Assembly: GCA_031259095.1 (NCBI GenBank)
Contig: JAIRLW010000319.1
Location: forward strand, 1 to 8,077
Direction: 5' to 3'
Source: Planctomycetaceae bacterium
Lineage (GTDB): Bacteria; Planctomycetota; Planctomycetia; Pirellulales; Thermoguttaceae
Length of the DNA: 8,077 nucleotides
Within the stretch, counting starts at the first letter, position 1. The number at the start of each line of letters is the position of its first letter. Positions 1 through 5,933 of the stretch are shown piece after piece. A program made the position numbers and the translations under genes. The notes beneath the pieces were generated by a model. It was not told where the DNA came from. It ran no database searches and was given only the letters and a program-made list of their open reading frames with translations.

Positions 1-171
1 AATTGTAACGGTTTGGATTGTCATTGAAGACAAAACAGTACCGTTTCTGTTGAGAAACTTTGCTAAAAAACTTTTTCAAAATAGACATAGTATGTTTCCT
101 AATTTAAAAGAAATGGTAATTATTCAGTAGCGATTCTAACGATAGATGTTTTCCTGTATTTTACAACAACC

Positions 172-412
172 TTATTTTCACCTCATTTTCTTAACAAAAC
201 AACCTCAGTAGCCCATAGACAACAAACACATCAACCTTATTACCTCATTCCTTGAAATCTAAAATTTATCGGGCAAATTTATTTTTTGCACGTATGATTA
301 TGATGATAAAAATAGTTGACATGCTTCATTAATTAATAAGATAATTGTTTATTGATCTCTTGTTGTTACTACTACTGAGGTTGTTTTGTTAGGAAAAATA
401 AGGTGAAAATAA
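172..412. repeat. Inverted repeat pair with 160-bp spacer, MITE-like
   Basis: Arm 172-211 matches the reverse complement of 372-412 at about 37 of 41 positions with a single one-base gap. Both arms carry AACAAAACAACCTCAGTAG at one end and TTATTTTCACCT at the other. The 160-bp interior is very AT-rich and codes for nothing obvious. No clear target-site duplication is visible outside the arms, so a miniature transposable element is only an inference; the arms could also fold as a long RNA hairpin. Confidence 0.6.
316..345 (+). promoter_or_regulatory. Sigma70-like promoter inside the inverted repeat
   Basis: TTGACA (316-321) is followed after 18 bases by GATAAT (340-345), close to both consensus hexamers. 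It points toward the right arm of the 172-412 inverted repeat, and no gene follows it closely. In such AT-rich DNA a chance match is quite possible. Confidence 0.3.
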
Positions 413-777
413 AGTTTGACGGCAATTTTTTTTGACCAATTTTGCGTTCTCTACCCTTCGAAACGGCTAGTGAATAGATACAAAAAATGTAAAAAATATT
501 GTATTGTACCAAAAAAATCTTCACTTTTTTGTCAGCCAAAACCAACCATATCACAATGGTCATCACTTTAAACTAAGTTTGCCAAAACAAAACCCAAACA
601 ACACTAAATTTCAATTATATACAAGTTTTTCAAAAAATCCATGAGAAAATCCGAAAAAAAATAAAAATTGTTAAAGTTTTTTTTTTAGTATTCACTGTCC
701 GGTGTGTTAAAATAAGTAAAATTTCAACGGAAACCGCGATTTTAAACAATTCATGACAATATAATAAATAATATACG

Positions 778-854
778 GAACTTCTAAAAACTTCGACTGA
801 AATCAATTTTGGTCGATTTCGGTCGATCAAAAAACAAGTGGGAATCTCTAAAAA
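778..854. repeat. Palindrome-family repeat, copy 1
   Basis: This stretch begins GGAACTTCTAAAAACTTCGA, continues with a TCGACTGAAATC...GGTCGATTTCGGTCGATC inverted pair, and ends with GGGAATCTCTAAAAA (840-854). The same order of elements is present in reverse complement at 3245-3385, and a partial copy is at 4606-4665. The 15-base ending is exactly matched in reverse complement at 3371-3385. Confidence 0.65.
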
Positions 855-871
855 TATCGTTTGCCAAAAGA

Positions 872-982
872 TTTTTAATTCTTTTGATTCTTTTGATTAA
901 TTTGATTAATTGTCCCATGAGTCCCTATCGTCCCTTTTTATCTATCGTCCCTTTTTATAGAGATATTAGGGACGATAGGGAC
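872..982. repeat. 9-nt-phased array with GTCCCT hairpin, copy 1
   Basis: CTTTTGATT units at 881 and 890 and AATTTGATT at 899 run at a 9-base period, and the phase continues into TCCCA/TCCCT units at 913, 922 and 931. AGTCCCTATCGTCCCT (920-935) is perfectly complementary to AGGGACGATAGGGACT (967/968-982), giving a 16-bp stem. A second ATCGTCCCT at 944-952 can pair with 968-976 instead, so two alternative hairpins compete. No T-tract follows directly. The same architecture is present at 3192-3241 and 5482-5599. Confidence 0.75.
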
Positions 983-1000
983 TGTTGATTTTTCATAGTT

Positions 1001-1099
1001 TAATTTAAACGCAAAATACGCTGAATATCGCAAAACACACCGAATATAGGAAAAACAACCGAATCGTTAAAAAATAAAATAGTCCACTGATATATTACA
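1001..1099 (+). repeat. Long dispersed repeat, copy A
   Basis: Positions 1001-1099 match the reverse complement of 5762-5863 almost base for base (about 93% over the 92-bp core, with one small gap). It starts AATTTAAACGCAAAATACGC and ends in CCACTGATATATTACA, a variant of the 16-nt motif found elsewhere in the window. Reading frames across it are not shared by the two copies in any meaningful way, so it is a noncoding dispersed repeat or the end of a mobile element. Confidence 0.85.
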
Positions 1100-1108
1100 T
1101 TTTTAGAG

Positions 1109-1192
1109 GTTTCAGTTGAAAATGCCGCGGTTTCAGTTGAAAATATCACGCTTTCAGATGAAAATATTACGCTTTCGCCTGAAAATATGTTG
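1109..1192 (+). repeat. 21-nt tandem repeat, four units
   Basis: TTTCAGTTGAAAAT or a close variant starts at 1110, 1131, 1152 and 1173, an exact 21-base period. Units 1 and 2 are nearly identical and units 3 and 4 drift. In the frame starting at 1109 each unit reads as a heptapeptide of the form xSxENxx, and the frame stays open from the stop at 1088 to TAA at about 1211. It has no ATG, so it is a short tandem repeat or a fragment of a lost coding repeat rather than a gene. Confidence 0.75.
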
Positions 1193-1236
1193 TTGGGAGC
1201 AAAAAATATTTAATCAACAAAATTCCTAACCGCACC

Positions 1237-1264
1237 TTGTGTGAATGATTTTCTAAAGTATATT
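1237..1264 (+). promoter_or_regulatory. Promoter of the tRNA-Arg gene
   Basis: TTGTGT (1237-1242) and TATATT (1259-1264) are separated by 16 bases, placing the predicted start near 1271, eight bases before the mature tRNA 5' end. Position and orientation fit transcription of the tRNA. Confidence 0.45.
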
Positions 1265-1278
1265 AGTAAACAATAGAT

Positions 1279-1352
1279 GCGTCCGTGGCGCAATTGGATA
1301 GCGCATCGGTCTTCGGAACCGAGGGTTGGGGGTTCAAATCCCTCCGGACGTA
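1279..1352 (+). tRNA. tRNA-Arg (anticodon UCG)
   Basis: A full cloverleaf can be drawn. The acceptor stem GCGTCCG (1279-1285) pairs with CGGACGT (1345-1351), with a terminal G-U pair. The D stem GCGC/GCGC (1288-1291, 1301-1304) encloses a loop with GG. The anticodon stem TCGGT/ACCGA encloses the loop CTTCGGA (1311-1317), whose positions 34-36 are TCG. The T arm GGGGG-TTCAAAT-CCCTC is at 1328-1344. The discriminator is A1352 and no CCA is encoded, so CCA must be added after transcription. Anticodon UCG reads CGA and, with wobble modification, other CGN arginine codons. Confidence 0.95.
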
Positions 1353-1361
1353 GTGTACAGA

Positions 1362-1397
1362 GGGGCGTCTCTAAAAATTAATTTTTAGAGCCGCCCC
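1362..1397 (+). terminator. Strong hairpin behind tRNA-Arg, likely terminator
   Basis: GGGGCG (1362-1367) pairs with CGCCCC (1392-1397), and inside it CTCTAAAAATT/AATTTTTAGAG (1369-1390) is a perfect 22-base palindrome, with only T1368/C1391 unpaired between them. It lies nine bases after the tRNA 3' end, the expected place for a terminator or processing structure. No T-tract follows, so factor-independent termination is uncertain. The TCTAAAAA element also occurs in the other spacer repeats of this window. Confidence 0.55.
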
Positions 1398-1522
1398 ATT
1401 GAATAATTACAAAAAAATATTCGGCGAAACAGCGAAACATTGCCCACCTTACACCAATCATAACACAACAAACGTTAATCAAAAGGAAACGCAAGAAGTA
1501 TCTATTTTCAGAATTTAATATT

Positions 1523-1681
1523 ATGACCATAGCAGGTTGGATTACGATGACGGTTGTCGCGGGCTCGATGACTTCGCTTTTGATTTGGAGTACATGGAAA
1601 GTTTTGACCACTCCGCATTCGTCAGAACACGTTCATCCGCCGCTTGAACGTGATACGCCGGATATGCACGAACCTTTTTGA
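1523..1681 (+). CDS. Small single-span membrane protein, 52 aa
   Basis: An ATG-to-TGA frame of 52 codons encodes a protein beginning MTIAGWITMTVVAGSMTSLL. Residues 3-27 form one hydrophobic segment ending in the aromatic/basic belt IWSTWKVL. A short hydrophilic tail follows, with TTPHSSEHVHPPLE and an acidic DTPD motif. The AGW...M...G...LLIW..WKVLTTP..(A/S)EH pattern resembles, from memory, a family of tiny planctomycete membrane proteins; its function is not known to me. Codon use and GC content match the neighbouring genes and contrast with the AT-rich spacer, which supports real coding. No convincing Shine-Dalgarno sequence precedes it. It ends 71 bases before the lipoprotein gene on the same strand and may be cotranscribed with it. 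Confidence 0.7.
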   Translation: MTIAGWITMTVVAGSMTSLLIWSTWKVLTTPHSSEHVHPPLERDTPDMHEPF

Positions 1682-1752
1682 CAAAATAAAATCAAAGGTA
1701 ATATTTCAGTGATATATTACCCTATTACTATTTCCGATTAGATGTTTTTTCC

Positions 1753-3162
1753 ATGTTGTGGTTTATTCGATTTTATCATCAAGAAATGATGTTCTATGTG
1801 TTGTTGCTGTTCCTGATTGTTTTGACGGGTTGCCGACCAACAACGGATTCGTCAATTTATCAAAACGGCGAGCAAATTATAGACGCGGCAGCGGAAGCGA
1901 ATGCCCGATTTGAAATCGCCAACCTCCGCGCAGAAAATAATATTGCAACCAGTTGGGAAGAAGAAAGAGCAAAAGCACAAAAACTTCTCAATAAATTACT
2001 TCTCGACATCGACAAAATCTCCAATGTTTCTGCGCGGGATTCACAATATAACACTCTTGTTCAACAGTTAATCTATGAAGATCGTTTTTCGGAAGCCGCT
2101 GATGTTTCGTTAAAAATTCAGGACAACACCATTAAAGATACTCTTTTAGAAGATATTGTCCGGTTTCAGATTAAAGAGGTTTGGCAAATTTATCAGAAAA
2201 CGGAAGGACTTTACAAGAGCGGCGAACTTTCCAAAGAAATACTTGGACAAATAGAGTTGGCGATTAAAACAGCAGGATGGATTGATAATCCGTTACGGCA
2301 AGCGGAATCTTTTGCGAATATTGCGCTTTTCCGAATGAAAATGAAAGACCGTAACAGGACGGTGAAAATGATGAACGACATCGCCGAATCCTGTCGTAAC
2401 CTCAAGAAAAACGACATCCGAAAAGCACAAGGACTTTGTTTGTTTGCGAACTGGTTTTTAAGAGAGGAAGATAAAGAAAAAACGTTGGAACTTTGCAAAG
2501 AAGCCGAATCGGTTCTGGTTCATCTCGAACCATCTTTTGATTCGATGCGGAGTTATCTGGATATTTCGGCGATTTATATTTTGCTTGACTTGGAAGAACC
2601 TGCCCGATTGATTTGTGAAAAGACGGAAAAATCTGTTTCGCAACTCTCCGAACCGCACGAAAAAGCAACTATTTTACTGAAACTGGCAGAATCATTGCTT
2701 GTGATTCGAATGAAAGATCACACAATACCGTTAGCCGACCGAATTTTAAGTATCAAAAAAATTGTTCTGAACGCGGCGGAAATTCTGATGTTGCTGCCCG
2801 ATAACGAAACGGAAAATTTTTTGATTCCGGCGCCATCGCCGGAATCATTGGTGTTATCGAAATCACAAGATGTTTTTCCTGAAGATCCAATGAAATTTCA
2901 ATCTCTTTCCCGTTTGGAGTTGATTCGTTTCAAGAATGGGTTGCTTCGTAAAATTGCTTCGATGCAGGCGTGGAGCGTTCCGCTTGAAGATGTTTGGGAA
3001 ACTATTGAAGACATTGATCCGGGAGAAGAACGCGATAATGCGTTAGTGGCGGTCATTGATATGATGATCATAACTCATTCGCCGGAAAATATTGAAGCAT
3101 GGGCGGAAGAAATCGTTGATCCCGCGAAAAAAGATACCGTTCTGAAAAAACTAAAACAATAA
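1753..3162 (+). CDS. Lipoprotein with alpha-helical repeats, 469 aa
   Basis: The N-terminus is a lipoprotein signal: hydrophobic residues 13-25 are followed by the lipobox LTGC with Cys27 as the lipidation site, so the mature protein should be anchored in a membrane facing the periplasm. The remainder is almost wholly alpha-helical, with repeated helix-pair units of TPR-like character (residues about 72-141, 165-215, 222-258, 262-300, 303-350, 385-469). These show recurring A..I...I and R..AL..I patterns such as ERDNALVAVIDMM near the C-terminus, plus an acidic, charged surface. A proline-rich linker lies at about 358-380. Related helical lipoproteins occur in planctomycetes, but I do not recognise a named family and assign no function; protein-protein scaffolding is an inference. 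ATG 1753 supplies Arg6 to the signal n-region; ATGs at 1786 and 1789 are alternatives. No clear Shine-Dalgarno sequence is present. Confidence 0.85.
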   Translation: MLWFIRFYHQEMMFYVLLLFLIVLTGCRPTTDSSIYQNGEQIIDAAAEANARFEIANLRAENNIATSWEEERAKAQKLLNKLLLDIDKISNVSARDSQYNTLVQQLIYEDRFSEAADVSLKIQDNTIKDTLLEDIVRFQIKEVWQIYQKTEGLYKSGELSKEILGQIELAIKTAGWIDNPLRQAESFANIALFRMKMKDRNRTVKMMNDIAESCRNLKKNDIRKAQGLCLFANWFLREEDKEKTLELCKEAESVLVHLEPSFDSMRSYLDISAIYILLDLEEPARLICEKTEKSVSQLSEPHEKATILLKLAESLLVIRMKDHTIPLADRILSIKKIVLNAAEILMLLPDNETENFLIPAPSPESLVLSKSQDVFPEDPMKFQSLSRLELIRFKNGLLRKIASMQAWSVPLEDVWETIEDIDPGEERDNALVAVIDMMIITHSPENIEAWAEEIVDPAKKDTVLKKLKQ

Positions 3163-3191
3163 TATGCCCGTTAAAGTTTTTATGAAAGATC

Positions 3192-3241
3192 ATTTGTCCC
3201 TAATGTCCTTTTTTATAGAGACATTAAGTAATGGGACAAAT
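3192..3241. terminator. GTCCCT hairpin, copy 2, convergent-gene spacer
   Basis: ATTTGTCCC (3192-3200) pairs with GGGACAAAT (3233-3241), and the adjoining TAATGTC (3201-3207) pairs with GACATTA (3220-3226), with a six-base bulge on the right side. The loop holds a run of six or more T and TATAGA. It begins 30 bases after the lipoprotein stop, between two convergent genes, so it may end transcription from the left. It belongs to the dispersed hairpin family also seen at 872-982 and 5482-5599, so termination may be secondary. Confidence 0.5.
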
Positions 3242-3244
3242 AAT

Positions 3245-3385
3245 CTAAAAACTTGTTTTTGATCGACTGAAATCGCCCCGATTCGACTAAATCGATTTTG
3301 GTCGATTTCAGTCGAAGTTTTTAGAAGTTCCCTTAATCAAAAAAATTAAAAAATCTTTGGGTCAATGATCTTTTTAGAGATTCCC
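3245..3385. repeat. Palindrome-family repeat, copy 2, long hairpin
   Basis: CTAAAAACT (3245-3253) pairs with AGTTTTTAG (3316-3324), and inside it TCGACTGAAATCG (3263-3275) pairs perfectly with CGATTTCAGTCGA (3303-3315). The loop carries a further TCGACTAAATCGA-like half palindrome. The tail ends TTTTTAGAGATTCCC (3371-3385), the exact reverse complement of 840-854. It is therefore an inverted copy of the 778-854 element. It lies directly behind the isomerase stop codon on the minus strand and could act as that gene's terminator. Confidence 0.65.
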
Positions 3386-3412
3386 GATTCCTCTTCCCCA
3401 AAATCCGAATCT

Positions 3413-4465
3413 TTATTTCCAACCGTATTCATTTCGGACATTTAACATTGCGGCAAGAATATCGTTCCATGTTTGCGGATTCATCATCACTGTGTTGGGG
3501 AACATACAACCATCCCAACAAATATGGTTAAACCGTTTGGTTAAACCGTCTTCGTCTTTCAGCCAGAAACCGGCGTAATACGTAATGTCGAGTTTTCCGT
3601 TCGGGTCTTTCGCCAAACAATGACGGCCGGTTTTATCGTGATCGCCGCTGCCAAAAGCGGTTCCATCATTTTGTGCAATGTGCAGGTCCACCGTCCAATG
3701 CCGTAACGCATTCGTCATCTTACGATAGGCGGCGTCGAAAACCGTTTTATCTTTCCAGTCGAAATGTTCCGGTAAAAGCCGGTCTTCAGGGGCGTTGTAA
3801 CCAAGCAGGTAAAGCAAGGTATGGGACATGTCCGCCTGAAAACCCAACGTTTGCGGACGATCAACCATTTCAAGAATTTGAAGCATTCGCCTCCAACTGT
3901 GAATTCCTCCCCAACAAATTTCACCTTCACACGCCAACACTTCATCATAATCAACCGCAATTTTACAGGCTTCCGTGAACGTGTCGGCAATTAGTTTTTG
4001 ATTCCCTTCCGGGTCTTTCGCCCAGTCTTCCACACTTGCCGACGTGTCAATCCGAATACAACCATTCGGACGAACGCCAAGTTTACGAAATTCCGATGCA
4101 ATACGACATGCTTTTTTGACTTGAGTCAGAAATTTTTTACGTTCTGTTTCATTGCCCATTGCGGAACCGCCGCCAGTCCCCCCCCACACCGGCGCAACAA
4201 CCGTGCCAATCTCCAGTTGGAGCGATTGTGTTTTTTCAACCAGTTTTTTGATTTCATCGTCCGACGAATCAATATCAAAATGGGGATTGCTCAAGAACAA
4301 GTCAAACCCGTCGAATTTAACGCCATCCACTTCGGCGGATGTGGTCAAACGGAGCATCGTGTCCAGATCAATCATCGGATCAGCATCCGAACCACCCTTG
4401 CCGACAACTCCGGGCCAAGTTGCGTTGTGGAGTTTTGGGAAAATATTTGATTTACGTTTTGCCAT
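3413..4465 (-). CDS. Xylose isomerase-like TIM-barrel sugar isomerase/epimerase
   Basis: The 350-aa product belongs to the xylose isomerase-like TIM-barrel superfamily (AP endonuclease 2 fold; sugar isomerases and epimerases). Such enzymes interconvert sugars or sugar phosphates with divalent metal, in the cytoplasm; the substrate cannot be told from sequence. Visible features are an opening strand with [12 protein letters not shown] (residues 14-25), [17 protein letters not shown] (46-62), and likely metal or acid ligands at Glu180/Glu182 ([10 protein letters not shown]), Asp212 and His215 (FQADMSH), His262 (DLHIAQNDG), Asp275-His276-Asp277 and Asp318 (CWDG). The length is typical. The start ATG at 4465 is preferred over an in-frame upstream codon at 4522 because GGAG lies nine bases before it and conserved sequence starts there. 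The gene is alone on this strand, convergent with the lipoprotein gene. An 8-G homopolymer lies within the codons for residues 94-96. Confidence 0.88.
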   Translation of the reverse strand: MAKRKSNIFPKLHNATWPGVVGKGGSDADPMIDLDTMLRLTTSAEVDGVKFDGFDLFLSNPHFDIDSSDDEIKKLVEKTQSLQLEIGTVVAPVWGGTGGGSAMGNETERKKFLTQVKKACRIASEFRKLGVRPNGCIRIDTSASVEDWAKDPEGNQKLIADTFTEACKIAVDYDEVLACEGEICWGGIHSWRRMLQILEMVDRPQTLGFQADMSHTLLYLLGYNAPEDRLLPEHFDWKDKTVFDAAYRKMTNALRHWTVDLHIAQNDGTAFGSGDHDKTGRHCLAKDPNGKLDITYYAGFWLKDEDGLTKRFNHICWDGCMFPNTVMMNPQTWNDILAAMLNVRNEYGWK

Positions 4466-4474
4466 CGTTTGGGT

Positions 4475-4478
4475 CTCC
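4475..4478 (-). promoter_or_regulatory. Shine-Dalgarno site deciding the isomerase start
   Basis: On the minus strand GGAG ends nine bases before ATG 4465. It is the clearest ribosome binding site in the window and favours the 350-residue product over the 369-residue form that would begin at 4522. Confidence 0.6.
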
Positions 4479-4605
4479 GAAATATTTACTTGACAATTTG
4501 GCAAATCTCCCTGACTTCTCACAAAAAGTAAGAAAAAAATAATCAGGATAAATTGGATATTTATTTTAACAATTCTACGTTTCAGTTCAATACTTGCCCA
4601 TTGGT

Positions 4606-4665
4606 TAACTTCTAAAAACTTATTTCTTCGCAGACTAAAATCGATTTCAGCCGATCAAAAAATGA
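4606..4665. repeat. Palindrome-family repeat, copy 3, partial
   Basis: ACTTCTAAAAACTT is followed by a diverged core (AGACTAAAATCGATTTCAGCCGATCAAAAA). It matches the start and core of the 778-832 copy in the same orientation but has lost the perfect stem and the GGGAATCTCTAAAAA tail. Confidence 0.55.
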
Positions 4666-4692
4666 GTTTTGAAAGGTTGCCTATTGCCTGTA

Positions 4693-4721
4693 TGGACAGT
4701 AACCTTCGGCTAGGGTATAGT
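4693..4721 (+). promoter_or_regulatory. Sigma70-type promoter of the NUDIX gene
   Basis: TGGACA (4693-4698) and TATAGT (4716-4721) are separated by exactly 17 bases, each one mismatch from consensus. Transcription would start near 4728, giving a leader of about 75 bases before the NUDIX start. That leader contains the 16-nt motif and a GTCCC hairpin, either of which could modulate expression. Confidence 0.6.
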
Positions 4722-4768
4722 ATTGTTTTGTAATTATTCAGCGATGTTTTTTTAATAATGAATATTCC

Positions 4769-4784
4769 CGTCCCATTAGGGACG
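4769..4784. repeat. Minimal GTCCC hairpin in the NUDIX leader
   Basis: CGTCCC (4769-4774) and GGGACG (4779-4784) form a 6-bp stem with an ATTA tetraloop, ending 18 bases before the ATG at 4803. It shares the GTCCC core of the larger hairpins at 872-982, 3192-3241 and 5482-5599. Placed this close to the start codon it could affect translation initiation. Confidence 0.5.
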
Positions 4785-4802
4785 ACATGTTGATAGAAAA
4801 CT

Positions 4803-5426
4803 ATGGAAGAACAGGTATTGGTCGTTCCGACAACGTTATTTCGTGAAATCGGATATTTTCAAGGGTTTTGCCGTGATGTTGAACGTTATCGGCGTATTCT
4901 GCTTGCGCCGGAAAATGTGTTGTTTCAACCACGAAGCGAAGCGGAAAAAAATCCCAATTTCAAACAACTCATTCCCTATATGATTTTTTGTCATACCGGC
5001 TCGGATGGAGCGGTGCGGTTGTTTCAGTATGTTCGCGGTAAGGGAATGGGAGAACGTCGGCTCCACAGTAAACGCAGTGTCGGCGTCGGAGGACATCTTT
5101 CGTTGGACGACCGCAAAGAATCCCTTCAAAATCATGATCTCTACCGAGAAGGAATGTTACGGGAACTTCGGGAAGAAATCGTTCTTAATTCTGAATTTAC
5201 AGAACATTGCGTCGGTCTGATTAACGATGACGAAACTGAAGTCGGACAAGTTCATCTTGGAATTGTTCATCGTTTCGATCTTGCAGAACCCAAGGTGATC
5301 TCCAATGAACCCGATTTAATCGAATCCGGCTTTGTTCCCGTTAGTGAAATGTTGCCGGATCTTTCGGCTTTTGAATCGTGGTCGGCAATCTGCATCAAAG
5401 CGTTGTACGGTGAAAAAAATTCCTGA
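4803..5426 (+). CDS. NUDIX-domain protein, 207 aa
   Basis: NUDIX hydrolases cleave nucleoside diphosphates linked to another moiety, using a metal held by the NUDIX box. Here the strand-plus-glycine segment SVGVGGHLSLDD (residues 92-103) is followed, after an insertion, by the helix with Arg120-Glu121-Leu-Arg-Glu124-Glu125, matching the core REUxEE. The box is atypical: the spacing between GGH and the helix is longer than in the standard pattern, Asp112 stands where the first Glu is expected, and the glycine after EE is replaced (EEIVL). The GGH....D variant is seen in some NUDIX groups loosely called phosphoesterases. The roughly 60 residues before the domain include PYMIFCHTG, its first strand. 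The substrate is unknown. It is a single gene with its own promoter, and no strong Shine-Dalgarno sequence is present. Confidence 0.82.
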   Translation: MEEQVLVVPTTLFREIGYFQGFCRDVERYRRILLAPENVLFQPRSEAEKNPNFKQLIPYMIFCHTGSDGAVRLFQYVRGKGMGERRLHSKRSVGVGGHLSLDDRKESLQNHDLYREGMLRELREEIVLNSEFTEHCVGLINDDETEVGQVHLGIVHRFDLAEPKVISNEPDLIESGFVPVSEMLPDLSAFESWSAICIKALYGEKNS

Positions 5427-5481
5427 TGGATAAATAAAACGGTGTTGATCAAACAGGTTGACCTAAATGAACCGTCTGCAT

Positions 5482-5599
5482 TTTCAATTCTTTCAATTCT
5501 TTCAATTAATTGATTATTTATCCCTAATGTCCCTATCATCCCTAATATCCCTGTCGTCCCTAAAGTCCCTCTAAAAAGGACGTCAGGGACAAATAATCA
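5482..5599. repeat. 9-nt-phased array with GTCCCT hairpin, copy 3
   Basis: TTTCAATT(C/A) units at 5482, 5491 and 5500 are followed in the same 9-base phase by TCCCT at 5521, 5530, 5539, 5548, 5557 and 5566, giving ten consecutive 9-base units. The array is enclosed by an inverted repeat: TGATTATTTATCCCT (5511-5525) against AGGGACAAATAATCA (5585-5599), 14 of 15 pairing. It starts 55 bases after the NUDIX stop codon and could also act as that gene's terminator. It is the largest and most regular member of the family. Confidence 0.8.
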
Positions 5600-5761
5600 T
5601 CGAAAAATTAGGACATAACGCCAAAACAGCGATAAAATCATGTCAAATGTTAAATTGAGCATTTTAAGTAAAGAAATTTCGGAATAATTTAGAAAATTTT
5701 TCAGGTTCCCTCATTTTGCTTTTTGTATTTGGTGTTAAAATACCCATTAAAATAATTTTTT

Positions 5762-5863
5762 TGTAATCTATCAGCGGACTATTTTATTTTTTAACGATTC
5801 CGTTGTTTTTCCTATAATTTTGTGTGTTTTGCGGTATTCAGCGTATTTTGCGTTTAAATTGAA
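5762..5863 (-). repeat. Long dispersed repeat, copy B
   Basis: This is the inverted counterpart of 1001-1099, about 93% identical. It begins TGTAATCTATCAGCGG, the reverse complement of a variant of the 16-nt motif, and ends at CGTTTAAATT. A correctly oriented CCGCTGAATAATTACA at 5934-5949 gives the segment 5762-5949 inverted ends (about 14 of 16 matching), as expected of a small nonautonomous element, although copy A lacks such a partner. Confidence 0.8.
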
Positions 5864-5886
5864 CACTGAAATTGAACGCAGAATAC
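5843..5886. repeat. Hairpin overlapping the end of repeat copy B
   Basis: GTATTTTGCGTT (5843-5854) is complementary to AACGCAGAATAC (5875-5886) at 11 of 12 positions, with a 20-base loop. It lies upstream of the PIN-TRAM gene and is not conserved next to copy A, so it may be specific to this locus. Confidence 0.4.
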
Positions 5887-5933
5887 ACAAAATGACGCAG
5901 AAAATGGGGAACGTTGAGGCAGTTACAAAGATT

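Larger units (their letters stand above)
1..1278. other. Long AT-rich gene-free region with repeats
   Basis: No reading frame here looks like a protein. The longer open frames are on the minus strand, rich in F, I, K and L, and run through the repeats. The region contains an imperfect inverted repeat pair (172-211 and 372-412), a sigma70-like promoter sequence between its arms, a palindrome-family copy (778-854), a 9-nt-phased array ending in a GTCCCT hairpin (872-982), one arm of a long-range inverted repeat (1001-1099), a 21-nt tandem repeat (1109-1186) and the promoter of the tRNA. Much of it has the look of decayed or mobile spacer DNA. Confidence 0.7.
4466..4802. other. Divergent intergenic region with repeats and promoter
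   Basis: This spacer separates the isomerase gene (-) from the NUDIX gene (+). It contains the isomerase ribosome binding site, a partial palindrome-family copy (4606-4665), a good promoter toward the NUDIX gene (4693-4721), one copy of the 16-nt motif (4729-4743) and a small GTCCC hairpin (4769-4784). No further gene is seen. A clear isomerase promoter could not be picked out. Confidence 0.7.

Noticed and set aside
372..830. Minus-strand open frames at 372-566 and 630-830
   Set aside because: Composition is what AT-rich spacer gives (F, I, K, L runs). The first ends inside a repeat arm and the second crosses a dispersed repeat; no domain or signal is recognisable.
872..982. CRISPR-like array
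   Set aside because: Units are only 9 bases with no unique spacers of CRISPR length, and no cas gene is in the window.
1279..1352. tRNA gene as an integration site for a mobile island
   Set aside because: No integrase gene and no repeated copy of the tRNA 3' end were seen elsewhere in the window.
1378..1611. 77-aa minus-strand frame opposite the small membrane protein gene
   Set aside because: It overlaps the better-supported plus-strand 52-aa gene, and its C-terminal part runs through the tRNA hairpin region and 16-nt motif.
3998..4542. Plus-strand frames opposite the isomerase gene (113-150 aa)
   Set aside because: They are antisense shadows of a gene with a recognisable fold and active-site residues.
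5467..5574. 35-codon frame from ATG 5467 through the GTCCCT array
   Set aside because: It stays open because the 9-base period is a multiple of three; equivalent frames in the other arrays contain stops, so it is not conserved as coding.
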